Shown here: in pieces, positions 23,673-34,573 of the stretch
Layout: every line of letters starts with the position of its first letter
Position numbering within the stretch: position 1 is the first letter of the stretch
From: Nectonema munidae
Taxonomy: Eukaryota > Nematomorpha > Nectonematoida > Nectonematidae
Reading direction: 5' to 3'
Assembly (NCBI GenBank): GCA_030549495.1
Contig: JAUIRK010001053.1
Span: 312,001 to 376,000 of the forward strand
Length of the DNA stretch: 64,000 nt
Made by a program: the position numbers and the translations under genes
Notes under the pieces: model-generated
Databases searched by the model: none
Seen by the model: only the letters and a program-made list of their open reading frames with translations
What the model was told of the DNA's origin: nothing

Positions 23673-24041
23673 TTATACATCATAAAGGTTTAGGAAATGG
23701 TTTTTAATCCTTTTTTTGAATGAAGGTAAAGATAAGTCTAGGTTTTCAAAAAGAAGTTTATTATCGACAAAAAATTCATTTGATTTTTTTAAAATTGAAA
23801 CTTTAGAACCTTTTAGCCTGTAATCTATCCTTTTGGGTTCCATTGAATGTCTTGTAAAATATGCAGGTGTTGCATTGTAGTTTATTAATGACCCAAAAAC
23901 ATTGTTCAAAATACCATTAAAGTTTTTGAAGAGAAAAACCTCAATTCTTTGTTTAAAAATGTCCTCTAAATTCAACAAACTATTCTGATAAAATATTGTT
24001 TTAGTATGATCTGTTCTGTTCAAATTGAATATTACTCTCAT
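23673..24041 (-). pseudogene. LINE reverse-transcriptase C-terminal fragment
   Basis: A 122-codon open frame reads NRTDHTKTIFYQNSLLNLED, then FKQRIEVFLFKNFNGIL, and ends LDLSLPSFKKRIKNHFLNLY. The order (short hydrophobic linker, NLxDIFK, FxYK, then LPxFKKRxKxxxLxxYD) is that of the region after the reverse transcriptase in non-LTR elements of the jockey/CR1 group. The catalytic RT domain is absent, so it is 5'-truncated as is usual for LINEs. Confidence 0.6.
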
Positions 24042-25200
24042 ATATTAATGAAACTTCTCTAGAGGAAACTCGTTAAGTACCATACAGTTGACTATTTACA
24101 GGATCATTGATATTATAATAGTGGAAATATATATTGAATTGAAAATGTCATTCAAATCATAAAAATATTTTTGTTTTCTAACCTTTCCCTCAAAATAGAT
24201 AAGTAGCATTCGCCCTAAAAGGTAACACAAGACTGTTTTACACTGTTGAAACTTTTTTTTAATTATTTTTTTGTATTTTTTTAAAACGGTAATATTAAAA
24301 TGTCTGCAATAATTTTTATCATTCTCTTTATGGGATAATATTTTATGAAATATTCAATAATAGTATATAAAATAGTAAAGTTGACAAATTTGCACTTGTT
24401 TAATTAGATAAAATTTTTGCATTTTAGCTTTTATTTAATTTTAATTACTATTTAAATATAGCTATTTTATTTGCAATAAAGAATTTTCGAATGAAATAGT
24501 TCGTAATAAACCGTAGGCTTAGTTTTAACACAAAGAAATGAGTAATTTTATATTACATCCATATAGCTATCAAATATTTTTTATGCCCATGATAAGAATT
24601 TTCGAAGGAGGGGGGCATTTTTTTTTATAATTTCTAAAGTTTATTATAAAAGAATTTTTATCCAATAAAAGCACTACCATTAATACTTGACATACTTGCA
24701 CTGTAAGCTTTCAATTCCACCATAACTGCACTAATTTTATCAATTAAATGACCATGTTTGTAATTTTCATTGCATCACTACCTTCCATCTATTGGTTCTC
24801 AAACTGGAGTCGACAGTGCCATTCAGTTCCCTGAGGACCGAGAAGTGGTAACTTAGTTGATCGTTTTAGGCAACCCATATTGGGTATTTTGCCATTTTTG
24901 ACAATAAGTCATATCTAAAAGAATTGAGTACAAACAAGGTAATTTTACTTAATAAAATCAGTACAGTTATCCACAGTTATGGTGGGATTGGGACATTCAG
25001 TGCAAGTATAATGTCGGGTAATAATGGTCGTGTGTTCATTCGAGAAAAATTCTTTTATAAATTTTGAAAATTAAAAAAAATTCCCGCCCCTCCCAAAAAT
25101 TTTAAGTATGTGGCCTCTGATTTCCCTTAAATATAGAAAGTTTTGAAGTGGTTCATTCACCGTCATCATATTAACTAATTATGTTAGTTAGATAGCATCT
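24042..25200. other. AT-rich stretch with possible hAT end scrap
   Basis: Apart from GGTTCTCAAACTGGAGTCGA near 24792, which resembles a hAT terminus, nothing can be supported. Confidence 0.35.
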
Positions 25201-25388
25201 CAGTGGCGTAGCCAAAAAATGCAAGTTGGGGGGGGGGGGGGCATGCAAGGAATTTAGGGGGGGGGGGGCATGCAAGGAATTTAGGGGGACAAGCAAATTG
25301 GAAAAAAAATTATTTGGGGGGCAGAAAAGGTATTTGGGGGGGGGGGGCACTGCCCCCTTGCCCCCCCCCCCCTCTGGCTACGCCACTG
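25201..25388. mobile_element. hAT MITE with exact 8-bp duplication and G-rich core
   Basis: The terminal repeats CAGTGGCGTAGCCA and TGGCTACGCCACTG are perfect complements. They are flanked by the identical 8-mer TAGCATCT (25193-25200 and 25389-25396), which indicates recent insertion. The 188-bp core is dominated by G-runs and contains a tandem duplicated unit GGGGCATGCAAGGAATTTAG. The 69-aa open frame across it is meaningless. Confidence 0.95.
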
Positions 25389-27390
25389 TAGCATCTGATA
25401 TCGTTTTTAGTAGAAGTATCAATTTTGTCTACTAAATCTCTCAATTTTTTGAAGAAATGCAGTGTAAAAATATCCTAAAAGTCATAAATAGTAAAAAAAT
25501 TGACAATTAAAATTAGTTAGTTGTAAAGTTGAACTCCTATTTTGACACTTCCTTTTAAGGTTTTCATGAATCAAGCTGATATTTTTAAAAATTTTATTTC
25601 AATCAAAAGTTGTTTGTGGCCATTTGGCTAGCAAGTTCATTTGCTGTTATCTTTTCTTTTTATTTATCAGATCTTATATATGTCTATTTTTTATTTCTTG
25701 TATTACAAAGTCTTATTCTTAATATAAATGCTATTTGTCAAAAATCAAAAATCATCAATGCTGATTTTTGCTGCAATAAATTAAGACCTAAATCGGAAAA
25801 TAGATTCTATATTTAAATTCACTATACAATTTGCAGCATTTTGATTCGTCGCACGCTATGATTGGACTAAATATGAGAGCAAACATTAAATGTTAACCCT
25901 TGATTCGTTTTATACCTTACTAAATAATAATAACTCGGTAAAAAGGTAGATGCGCGCAAATTGTAGTTGGTTTTAGTGGTGCTACAAATATGCGCTGAAT
26001 ATCAACAATGAACGAAGAAGGATGATTGTTTTCACTCATCAATAAATATCAATGGTAAATAAGCCCAAACAATAGGCCTTTGCAAAAATCAATTACTTCA
26101 TAGTAGTAAAGCATTCATTTATCTTTGTTGATAACAATCATAATGATTGCACCAATATTTACGATCCTCATATATACCTATCTGAAATGAAGCTATAACA
26201 AATTTCCATTGAAATGTAAATTTTGTGAATTTTCAATAACTAAGATAACTTTTAGTTGAATTTTCAATATCGGCTTTCAAAATCTTGTTCGCATGCTCTA
26301 GATATGACTTGTGGGTGCGGGGAGTGACAAAGATTTTTTTATGTGTTTATTTTTCTTTATAATACCTTTTAATCATTTTTTATTAAAACTTAAAAAAAGT
26401 TTAACCTCTCATATAATAAATACGCCTGTTAAAGGTCGCTGAAACCAAAATATTGTTAAATAAAAATCTCATTGTGCAAATTTATACCACCTCGCTTTCT
26501 TTTTGATTGATTCTAAAATCGAATGTTATATTAGCAATGTGAATACCGGCGTTCAGCAAAATGTATTTTATAAATATTGATTCCAAAAATATCTAATATT
26601 GAGAAATTGTATTAAGTTTGTATGAATGTGCGTCTATCCAAAATTTATTCCACAAGCCCCAGATTTTTTGGTTGAACCTATTTCCAACAAGAATTTAAAA
26701 ATAAAATTGAAAGTATTTGAACATATTTGTTACCCAATGAAAATATAATATTTTCTTCATCTATTAATTTTGAAACTGCTGAAATGGTCCCCCTTCATGT
26801 CCAGGAATTCAATTTTTCAAGAGGAGAAGTGTTGCAATTCCTCACCAAAGGGAGGCTTGAGTTATATTTTATATTTATTATGTGCTAATCTTGAATCTTC
26901 TTCTAAAGATTTTTTAATTAAATAATTTATACATATTTTGAGAAAAACCAAATTTCGTGATATTCTTTTAATTTCAAGAACGTACAATTTATAAAAGTTA
27001 AAGGTTTGCTCCCCTAATGTGAATTGGCAACACATAAAAAATATGCTAAAAAAAGAAAGTTTCTATACTTAACTAATTTAAAAACATACAATCGATTAAA
27101 ATGGAGGCTGGACGTTTTCGAAATACCTTTTCACCGCCTCCCCCTCCCTGCCTCACAATTTAAGCTTGGATCAGAGTTGTATCTTTTAAGATTGTAGCTC
27201 TTATCATAACAATAATTTGCTCTTTGAAGACGCTTTAGGGATTATTTTTATATAATTTATATAAAAAATGAATATGCATTGGTCCTTATCTTTTGACAGG
27301 TAAAATCGTTAAAAATATTCGTCCTTGAGATATCAACTTTGCGATCAATTCCAGTATGGGCTTATTTATTTTTCCTGGAAGGGAAAAAAA
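25389..27390. other. AT-rich stretch, nothing recognised
   Basis: Read on both strands; no coding exon, RNA gene or repeat boundary that can be defended. Confidence 0.45.
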
Positions 27391-27513
27391 AGGACATTTT
27401 ATTTTTAATATGAAAACAACCAGTTACAGAGTAAAACCCCTTTATCAAGTTTGTAGATATAGGGATTTATACTCCAAAACTGGTTGTTTTCATATTAAAA
27501 ATAAAGTGTCCCC
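27391..27513. repeat. Fold-back repeat of about 120 bp
   Basis: Left arm (from AGGACATTTTATTTTTAATA) and right arm (ending ATATTAAAAATAAAGTGTCC) of about 50 nt each are near-complementary, including the inner AACAACCAGTT / AACTGGTTGTT, around a short loop. It resembles a miniature snap-back transposon. It lies about 480 bp upstream of the exon at 27970. Confidence 0.85.
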
Positions 27514-27991
27514 ATCTTTTAATATTTTATATTTATGTTTTTCAATTTTAATTCAATTGGTTTTACCTTCAAATAAATTATTTCTAGATAAAGTGAAAGT
27601 TGTTTTTAAGAATATTTTTATATCATAAAAAAAAATTTAATTCAGAATATAGGAAAATTTCAAAAATAAAAATATGCATAAAAAATGAAAAAACAATTAT
27701 AAATTTAAATCATCAAATGAAAATTACTTTTTATTTAAATGTTATTTTTCTTATACGATTTCGATGGCGATACCTAAAGCACGATTACTAGTATTCCCAT
27801 TAATTGTCCCATCGCTAATTGCAATTCTACATTTCAAAAATATTGAGGTTTTTATCTCAGATCTATATTAATCCAACCCAAGTATCCCATACCTAAAATC
27901 AGAATAAGTAGACCCTATTCAATTATTCTACCATCAACTAGAATGTTAATTTTATTTATTTTTTTTTAGCTTTTTTCAAGATTTCAATTTA

Positions 27992-29407
27992 ATGCCATTT
28001 CAAAAGAATGATGAAAAGTCACTTTCAAAATTTGATGACATCTTTAGTGATGGCAGTGATGTATCACTCTCTTTAAGTAAATCATCAAGCAATGCAGGGA
28101 AGGAACATTTTAATAAAAGATCCAACACTGAAAATTTCAATTTTGAAAATAATGCTGAAGGTGTTCTGGAAAAAAGTTTTAGTGATAAAAAATCAGAATC
28201 TTTAAGCGTTCTCAAAAAGTCTGTTAAAAAGAAGAATACTCTAGAAGATGATACTCGAGTTTCAGACGTTTCGAGCAAGTCAGAGTCTCAGACTGATCAA
28301 TCAGAATCCTTGAGTTTGAAAGTGAGAGTCAAAAATAATGGTTATACTAAAAGTAAGATTGAAGATTTCGAAAAATCGATAGAAAATCTCGTAGATGATT
28401 TTAACACTAATCAGAATTTTGATTCTGTACTTACTAAAGGCCTCGTGGTTAGAGAATTGATTAAGGTAGATAAAGCCATAAGTGCAGATATCGTCATTCC
28501 TCAAGAAACGGATGTTAACATCTTGAATAAATTTGATGATCTACAGAGTAAAATAAACGATGAAATAGCTGGTGTGAAAGATTTCATTCAGGCACACTCC
28601 CAAGAATATTCGCTTAAGAATGGATATAAAAATGAAGATGTGCTAAGCATAATGGCGGAAATACAAAGGCGTGTAGAGCGTCAAGGCGACAAAATAAGTG
28701 AACTTGAACGGAGTGTTGATAGTCTTAAAGAATCTCTAGAAAGTGTTACGAGTAGTATAAAAAATGAAATCGTTGCACACTTGAATAAACTAAGCAGCTC
28801 ACACGACGGCAGAGCTCGTTCTAATCGCGCAAATTCAGTCACACATGATAATAAGTGCCATGATTCAAACTGCTTACGCGTAATCAATGAAAAGTTAAGG
28901 ACCAAGCAGTCCTGGAGAAGTAAGAAAGCTGTTTCTCCTTCCTCTAAAAGCATTTCTTCAAGTTGCTGTGATGAGAGTGGAGAGGATGTTCTCGATAGCA
29001 CTTCATATCGAAAGAAAAACAAACATTCTTTCTCCAAGTATAAAAAGGCAGAAGAAGGAACTGGGAATTCGAGTGATAAATTCAGAAAGTATGATTCGGC
29101 CTTTGAAATGTATAAGAGGAATAAACTGAGTAATCATCACTTAGTTCAGAAATCACCTGCACACTTTCGTAATCTCACTTCTTGGGTGGAGTTTAGCGAT
29201 AAAAAGAATTTAATTCCTAATCTGCTCGAAGCTAAATCGCATCCTTGTGATACTGGCAAAAATAAGGCTAACATTTCTACGTCTTTTCTCTCAAGATCCT
29301 CACATTTGGAGTCTAAACTCAAGTTTTTGAGTAGAAGTTTTTTTGATGAAGCAGCCAATTTGGAAAAGTTTCTTAATAAGAGATCGCCTATTACTGTGTT
29401 TAACTAA
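27992..29407 (+). CDS. Uncharacterised 471-aa coiled-coil protein
   Basis: One uninterrupted frame of 471 codons. It is Ser/Lys/Asp/Glu-rich and hydrophilic, with no membrane segment and no signal peptide. The N-terminal half is acidic-serine rich (FDDIFSDGSDVSLSLSK). A heptad segment at about residues 223-267 (RRVERQGDKISELERSVDSL) predicts a coiled coil. The C-terminal part is basic and serine-rich and ends in a conserved-looking SFFDEAANLEKFLNKRSPIT. I do not recognise a family. A good acceptor (polypyrimidine plus TAG, 27967-27969) precedes it, and the frame stays open from 27971 to the ATG, so this may be the last coding exon of a longer gene rather than its start. A phosphatase gene follows in the same orientation after 800 nt. 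Confidence 0.75.
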   Translation: MPFQKNDEKSLSKFDDIFSDGSDVSLSLSKSSSNAGKEHFNKRSNTENFNFENNAEGVLEKSFSDKKSESLSVLKKSVKKKNTLEDDTRVSDVSSKSESQTDQSESLSLKVRVKNNGYTKSKIEDFEKSIENLVDDFNTNQNFDSVLTKGLVVRELIKVDKAISADIVIPQETDVNILNKFDDLQSKINDEIAGVKDFIQAHSQEYSLKNGYKNEDVLSIMAEIQRRVERQGDKISELERSVDSLKESLESVTSSIKNEIVAHLNKLSSSHDGRARSNRANSVTHDNKCHDSNCLRVINEKLRTKQSWRSKKAVSPSSKSISSSCCDESGEDVLDSTSYRKKNKHSFSKYKKAEEGTGNSSDKFRKYDSAFEMYKRNKLSNHHLVQKSPAHFRNLTSWVEFSDKKNLIPNLLEAKSHPCDTGKNKANISTSFLSRSSHLESKLKFLSRSFFDEAANLEKFLNKRSPITVFN

Positions 29408-29523
29408 ATCTCATTCCTAGTCATCATTTTTTCTTCCTTCTTTCCCTTTCTTCAGTGCAATATTGTTAACTGTGAAATTTTTAATCTTTTTTAAAAAGAG
29501 TATTTCGATATCAATGTTATTAT

Positions 29524-29529
29524 AATAAA
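29524..29529 (+). promoter_or_regulatory. Polyadenylation signal after the 471-aa gene
   Basis: AATAAA about 115 nt past the stop codon, in the same orientation. Confidence 0.5.
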
Positions 29530-30208
29530 TGTTTACACTTCTTTATTTACATTTGATTGATGAAAGAAAGAATGAGACGCTACAGGCGTTTTACTTTTAT
29601 TAATTTTAGGTTTGTGTTATTCAACTATCAGTCTCTTATATTGTACCACTACACATATGTCATAGAAAAACAATGCTATGATCTCAAGAAAGTATTTAAT
29701 GCGACACTATATTTTCTGATAAATTCATTGCAATATTTAGAAATTCATTGAATCGAATTTTTTTATAAGACACTATTTTTCCTTCATGTTTATGTGCATT
29801 ATATATATTTATCTAAGTCGTATTTAGACTTAAAACAAGATTCAAGGTTTAGCATTCTTCCTATTTGATCTTTAGCTTTTTCTCAGAGCACAAGTTCCTG
29901 CCATATACAAGCTAACACACTACTTTTCTGTCTTTTGGTTTTTATCGGTTTTATTATTGCAACGTTTGAGAGGATCTTATTTACAAGGTTTCATTTTTTT
30001 GAATATAGTGAATTGCCGGGCTAATCTAACTTATCTTATAAGATCTTCTGTATGCATAAACAAAGTGTATAGAATCAGCACTCTTAAATCTCTTCTTGCG
30101 GGTGCAGTTAGGAATCTTACTGTATTCCTGTTCTTTTTTTATGCGAGAGGAATACGTTGAACATGTAGACTTCCGTCTCATTTCTTTTTAACCTGCTCTA
30201 GAGACAAG
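29530..30208. other. Spacer between two same-strand genes
   Basis: No exon is evident. CTCTAG just before the phosphatase ATG could be an acceptor for an upstream non-coding exon. The promoter of the phosphatase gene probably lies here or in a remote 5' exon. Confidence 0.35.
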
Positions 30209-31834
30209 ATGATTGTCGCATATAGCAAGAATGATTATTTTTGTGCGCGTGATGAAAACTCATCCCTCATTTGCAAGGAGGGTAAATTTAACTTTCTACC
30301 TCAACACGATCCAAGTGAGGAGATAAAGGCTCTCTGTCATTCGATGCTGATTCACGGAATAATTGGTGTTTTGGGTGGTTTTGCAAGCCCTTATTCTCTG
30401 AACAACGAATCGGCATGTATACTTTGTGTTTCCGAAGCGAAGGAAGTTGGCCGTATATTTTTTGATAGAGCGAGTCACGTGATTTCCGTTGTTGAAAAGG
30501 TTGAGTTATTCTTTTGCTCTTCCTCCTATTCCCCATCGCTAGAAGAGAAAGAAGATATAGTCATAAAGGAAAAAAAGAAGTTTTGTCAAGGAATAGAACA
30601 AATGTTCAACCAATCAAATTCCTTTTACTACAGCAAAAGTATGGATCTGAGTCAGAGTTTTAACAACAGTATGCCGAATCTTGATTCAGAGTATACGAAT
30701 TGCGCTTACAATTCACGTTTCTTTTGGAATTTTAAAATACTCGAAAAACTACTAAACATTAAATCCACAATTCTTCCATATTGGATCCTTCCTGTTATTC
30801 ACGGCTTTGTTTACATTGAAAGGAACATTTTAACCCCGAGTAGCGGTCTCACATTTATGCTCATTTCTAGAAGATCAAGGTTTAGGCAAGGAACACGATA
30901 TAATAAAAGAGGAATCAATTCTCAAGGAAAAGCAGCTAATTACGTGGTGACAGAGCAAGTTTTGTTTGCAGCTAATCACGTTCTCAGCTTCGCCATTCTT
31001 CGAGGCTCCATACCTCTTTTTTGGAAGCAGTGTGGTCTGAGGTACACTCCAAAACTGATAATTGAGAATGATGACAAATGTTTTCTCGCCTTTACCAAGC
31101 ACATTGACGAAGAGATTCAACTCTTTAAGGAGATTCACGTTATTAATTGCATTGAAAAATCCGGAAAAGAGTCCCGTTTTATACCGATTTTTGAATCCTT
31201 CGTAAAGAAGTACAATTCGCCGTGCTTAAAGTATACTGCGTTTGACTTTCATGGAGAATGTTCTAAGAATTCAATGTCAAGATCGGGTAATGAGCCTTAC
31301 TCCACAGCGTTAACAAATGACGACATTATCATTTCAACATTTTCGCACTTCATTGAGAAGATGTCATTTTCATGGTTTGACTCCTCTGGCTTCATCAAAA
31401 AGCAGCACGGTGCTTTCCGAGTCAACTGCATCGACTGCCTCGATCGAACAAATTCGCTTCACTTCGTCATTTGTAAAGAAGTTTTGCAGCACCAGTTGAA
31501 GATTCTTGGCTTCTTCGACCCAGAAAGCGAGAGTGTGTTCGGCGAATTCGCTGACAACTTCCGAAAAGCCTGGTTCGACAATGGCAACATCTTGAGCCTT
31601 CAGTACTCTGGAACTGTTGCTATGCACAAAAATGCTTCCTTATCCCCTCCTCAGCAGTCTCTTCTTTCCAGTGTTGTGCAGAATGGACATACCTCCGTTA
31701 ACAGATATTTCATGAAAGTGTACAAGGATTTTGGTCGCCAACTCGCCTACGACATTCTTCAGGCCAAAAAGCATCAACCCTTTGAAGAAGTATTTCCAAC
31801 TGTTTCGTCTTCATGCTCAAATTTGGATGAGTAG
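30209..31834 (+). CDS. INPP5F: SAC-domain phosphoinositide phosphatase, SAC2/INPP5F-like
   Basis: 541 codons in a single exon. The SAC domain covers most of the protein: FFWNFKILEKLL, ILPYWILPVIHGFVYIE, RFRQGTRYNKRGINSQGKAA, RGSIPLFWKQCG, FDFHGEC, and the catalytic CX5R motif NCIDCLDRTNS with Cys407 and Arg413. A late SVNRYFMKVYKDFGRQ closes the fold. SAC enzymes remove phosphate from phosphatidylinositol phosphates on endosomal or ER membranes. The N-terminus (MIVAYSKNDYF..) and the RYNKRG block resemble SAC2/INPP5F more than SAC1 or synaptojanin, but synaptojanin-like features (GTRYN, IPLFWKQ) leave the assignment open. It lacks the C-terminal homodimerisation half of INPP5F, the membrane anchor of SAC1 and the 5-phosphatase domain of synaptojanin. 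The ATG context GACAAGATGA is acceptable. Confidence 0.88.
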   Translation: MIVAYSKNDYFCARDENSSLICKEGKFNFLPQHDPSEEIKALCHSMLIHGIIGVLGGFASPYSLNNESACILCVSEAKEVGRIFFDRASHVISVVEKVELFFCSSSYSPSLEEKEDIVIKEKKKFCQGIEQMFNQSNSFYYSKSMDLSQSFNNSMPNLDSEYTNCAYNSRFFWNFKILEKLLNIKSTILPYWILPVIHGFVYIERNILTPSSGLTFMLISRRSRFRQGTRYNKRGINSQGKAANYVVTEQVLFAANHVLSFAILRGSIPLFWKQCGLRYTPKLIIENDDKCFLAFTKHIDEEIQLFKEIHVINCIEKSGKESRFIPIFESFVKKYNSPCLKYTAFDFHGECSKNSMSRSGNEPYSTALTNDDIIISTFSHFIEKMSFSWFDSSGFIKKQHGAFRVNCIDCLDRTNSLHFVICKEVLQHQLKILGFFDPESESVFGEFADNFRKAWFDNGNILSLQYSGTVAMHKNASLSPPQQSLLSSVVQNGHTSVNRYFMKVYKDFGRQLAYDILQAKKHQPFEEVFPTVSSSCSNLDE

Positions 31835-31943
31835 TCAACAACTTCCTTTATTCCTATTTTAAGATGGAAGATTTTATTGATTCGTATCTTCTGATTTTCT
31901 ACCTTTACAAAGTTATTTTTGCTATTCCTGTCATTTTGTGTGA

Positions 31944-31949
31944 AATAAA
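31944..31949 (+). promoter_or_regulatory. Polyadenylation signal of the SAC gene
   Basis: AATAAA 110 nt past the stop codon in TGTGTGAAATAAACTC. Confidence 0.6.
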
Positions 31950-32285
31950 CTCTCTGATTTTATGTCTCCTTACCTTTATTGATAGAAATATTTAAAAATC
32001 TTTATTTCAGTAAAATTTTTCACTTAATGATGATATTTATACAAGTTGAATGATTCTTTAGTTTGTATAACATAAGCATTTTATTTCAACTATTATTGAA
32101 AACTTTTTGTTAGCACTTCAAATCATTCATTTTAATTTTATTAAGGAAAAAAGTAAAGGTGACTTAAAGGAAACCTACTTTAGTGATTTAATAAAGAGAT
32201 CATACATATCTGAAGTCCCTTACCAGAAAGGGGGTAAACTAATTCTAGATTCTCCGCATTAAAAAATACACCAGGAGGGGTAAAA

Positions 32286-33614
32286 CAGGGGCGCACATCC
32301 GGGGGGGGGGGCGAGGGGGGGCACACTTAAAAAAAATAGTGTGTTTTTTTCCTTAAAAGTTATTATAAAAGGCAAATCATTGCAAAATGTTAACAGTTAT
32401 TTTACTTTTTGTAGCTTGTATCAATTTAGCTTTTAAACTATTTTTGAATCATGCTGAGTAAAATGAAATAATGCAATCTTAATTTTTTGTTTTATTTTAG
32501 TTTGCACAATTATAACTTCGTTTTATACCCTTGCCCTTAAATCAATCACATTTTTTCATATAAACATCACAGGTTGTCTAGTAGACTCTTTGCCTTTAGA
32601 CTACATTCACTGATATAAAACTATCCAACCTTCAGTTATTTGTTTTCTCTATGAATCAAATATCCTTTCATAATTCCTGTAATGTGCCTGGTAGACTACT
32701 TCATTTTTCAAATGAAAAACCCTATTTTACCCCCTAACATTTTTGGATTTTTTTTAACTAGTGTATATTCGATGGTTGTAGGTAAAAATGCCCCCAATTA
32801 AAAAGTAGGAAAAAATGCCCCCTAATTTTTGATTTTCAGGATTTTTTATAATTATATAAATATTTTTATTTGGTACCGTTTTGAAAGGCTAAATTCCTAA
32901 AATTTCTTAATCTATAGGGTTTTTTCTTTATAAAGTTCTTGAAAACAATAGCAAAGGTGCATATTTGTGGGAATGTGTTCTTAAAATCAGTTAAAATACA
33001 AATTATATTTAGAAAGTGTTCTGATACACACAAAGTCCAAAATTTGCTGTTTTATAAAAAAATTTTTTGTATTTTAAAAATTGTCGTATGCTGAGTTTTT
33101 TAGTTTACTTTAATTAAATTTTAAATGTTTTAAATGAAAAGTTAACTTTTTTTTTACAAAAAATCTTTATTTGACATATCTTTTTTAAAAATTTTAATTA
33201 ATAATTTTTTGAAATTTTTTGTGTCGGGGCATTTTTTCCTAATTTAAATTAGGCCATTTTTTTCGGGGGCATTTTTACTGGGGGCATTTTTTCCTACTTT
33301 TTAATTGGGGCATTTTTTCCTACTTTTTAATTGGGGGCATTTTTTCCGGGGGCATTTTTTCTGCGCACTATATTCGATATGCAAATTTAATTAAAATATT
33401 TTCGCTGAAAGTATAGTATTTAAATTCACCAATTTTGTAAAAAAAATATAATGTAGTCTTATAAATTTAGGACTTTAGGGTATGCGCTGAATACACTCTA
33501 TTTTAAAGGATATTTGGTCTCCCGTGGTATTTCCAGACCACTAATTTTGAAAATTGCAAGAAAAAATTTCGCCCCCCCCCCCCCCCCCAATAATTTTGAA
33601 GATGTGCGCCCCTG
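32286..33614. mobile_element. TIR element with CAGGGGCGCACATC ends, about 1.3 kb
   Basis: CAGGGGCGCACATC at the left and GATGTGCGCCCCTG at the right are perfect complements. The flanks GGGTAAAA and AGGTAAAC share the central six bases, consistent with a decayed 8-bp hAT duplication. A G-run lies inside the left end and a C-run inside the right. It is non-coding and carries a second, nested element. Confidence 0.75.
32774..33368. mobile_element. Nested fold-back element with GCATTTTTTCC repeats
   Basis: The left arm contains CCCCCAATTAAAAAGTAGGA followed by AAAAATGCCCCC (from 32789). The right side has several tandem units of its complement (GGGGCATTTTTTCCTACTTT, 33280-33350). The 10-mer TATATTCGAT occurs directly on both flanks (32764-32773 and 33369-33378), which could be a target duplication. 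Confidence 0.6.
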
Positions 33615-33919
33615 AGGTAAACATCATGACAGGGGAGGGGGCGGTTCAAAAATTAAAAAAATTTTGGAGACGTCATTTATGCATGACCCCAAAGGGACAC
33701 TAAAGCCCTTTGAGATCCTACGATTCCACAATATTTTGTAGTGTAAATATTCATAAGAAAATGTAAAAAGTATGCATTGGGTACAAAAGATCGATGATAT
33801 AAAGATTCAGAATGCATACTAACAAAAAACATATGCAATTGACAAAATACAAATGCGCAAATATCTCCATGAACTTTGATCGCATAAATAATAATATTAG
33901 ACTTGGAATCATATCGAGA

Positions 33920-34035
33920 AGGCACACTTCCAAAGCCTGTATTGAATTATGACGGAAGGAAGCTTGATGCGGGATCAAACCTAGGACCTTGATTTATCCG
34001 AACTCATTATCACTTACGCCCCTAAACGCCTGCGT
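33920..34035 (-). mobile_element. tRNA-derived SINE, minus strand
   Basis: The reverse complement has GTAAGTGATAATGAGTTCGG, a degenerate A-box, and the B-box AGGTTTGATCCCGCATCAAG. It aligns with the copies at 11550 and 48870. Confidence 0.6.
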
Positions 34036-34539
34036 TAAATGTTTTGTGATTGCAAAAGAAATTTATTTATAAATATACATATAATAAGATATTAAAAAAA
34101 TTTTTTTTTAACAGATAGATAATGTAAAAGGGAATGTGCATGTGAATGAACAAATGGATGTGCGAATAAATCCGCTATAAAGAACTTTCTATATAAACAC
34201 ATTGTAATAGAATAGCATGGACTGAGAAGAATATGCACAAGGGAAAACAATAATAGATACAAAAAACATGTGAAAATTCCCTTTTGAATTGAAACATGAA
34301 GAGATGCTCGAATTGAAAGGAAAACAAGTATTCCCAAAGTCATAAAAGCAGAGAGATGATGGTGAAAGTGCATCAGAATGAAGTAAAATTGAGATTTGAA
34401 AGAAAAATGAAGATGAATCAAGATTTCTTTGATTGATGACTTGATAAGGAAGGTGAGGGATGGTGAGAAATATTTTAATAAGATCTAAAAAAGGAAAGAA
34501 AACTGGCTAAGAACTGAAAAAATATTATCAAAAAATATA
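34036..34539. other. AT-rich stretch, nothing recognised
   Basis: The minus-strand open frame at 34092-34421 has no family resemblance. A short palindrome ACACGTGTGTATACACAC lies at 34543-34560. Confidence 0.4.
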
Positions 34540-34573
34540 GTAACACGTGTGTATACACACAATTTGATTCTTT

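Noticed and set aside
24790-24840. GGTTCTCAAACTGG as a hAT end
   Set aside because: No matching second end and no target duplication; mentioned only as a possible scrap.
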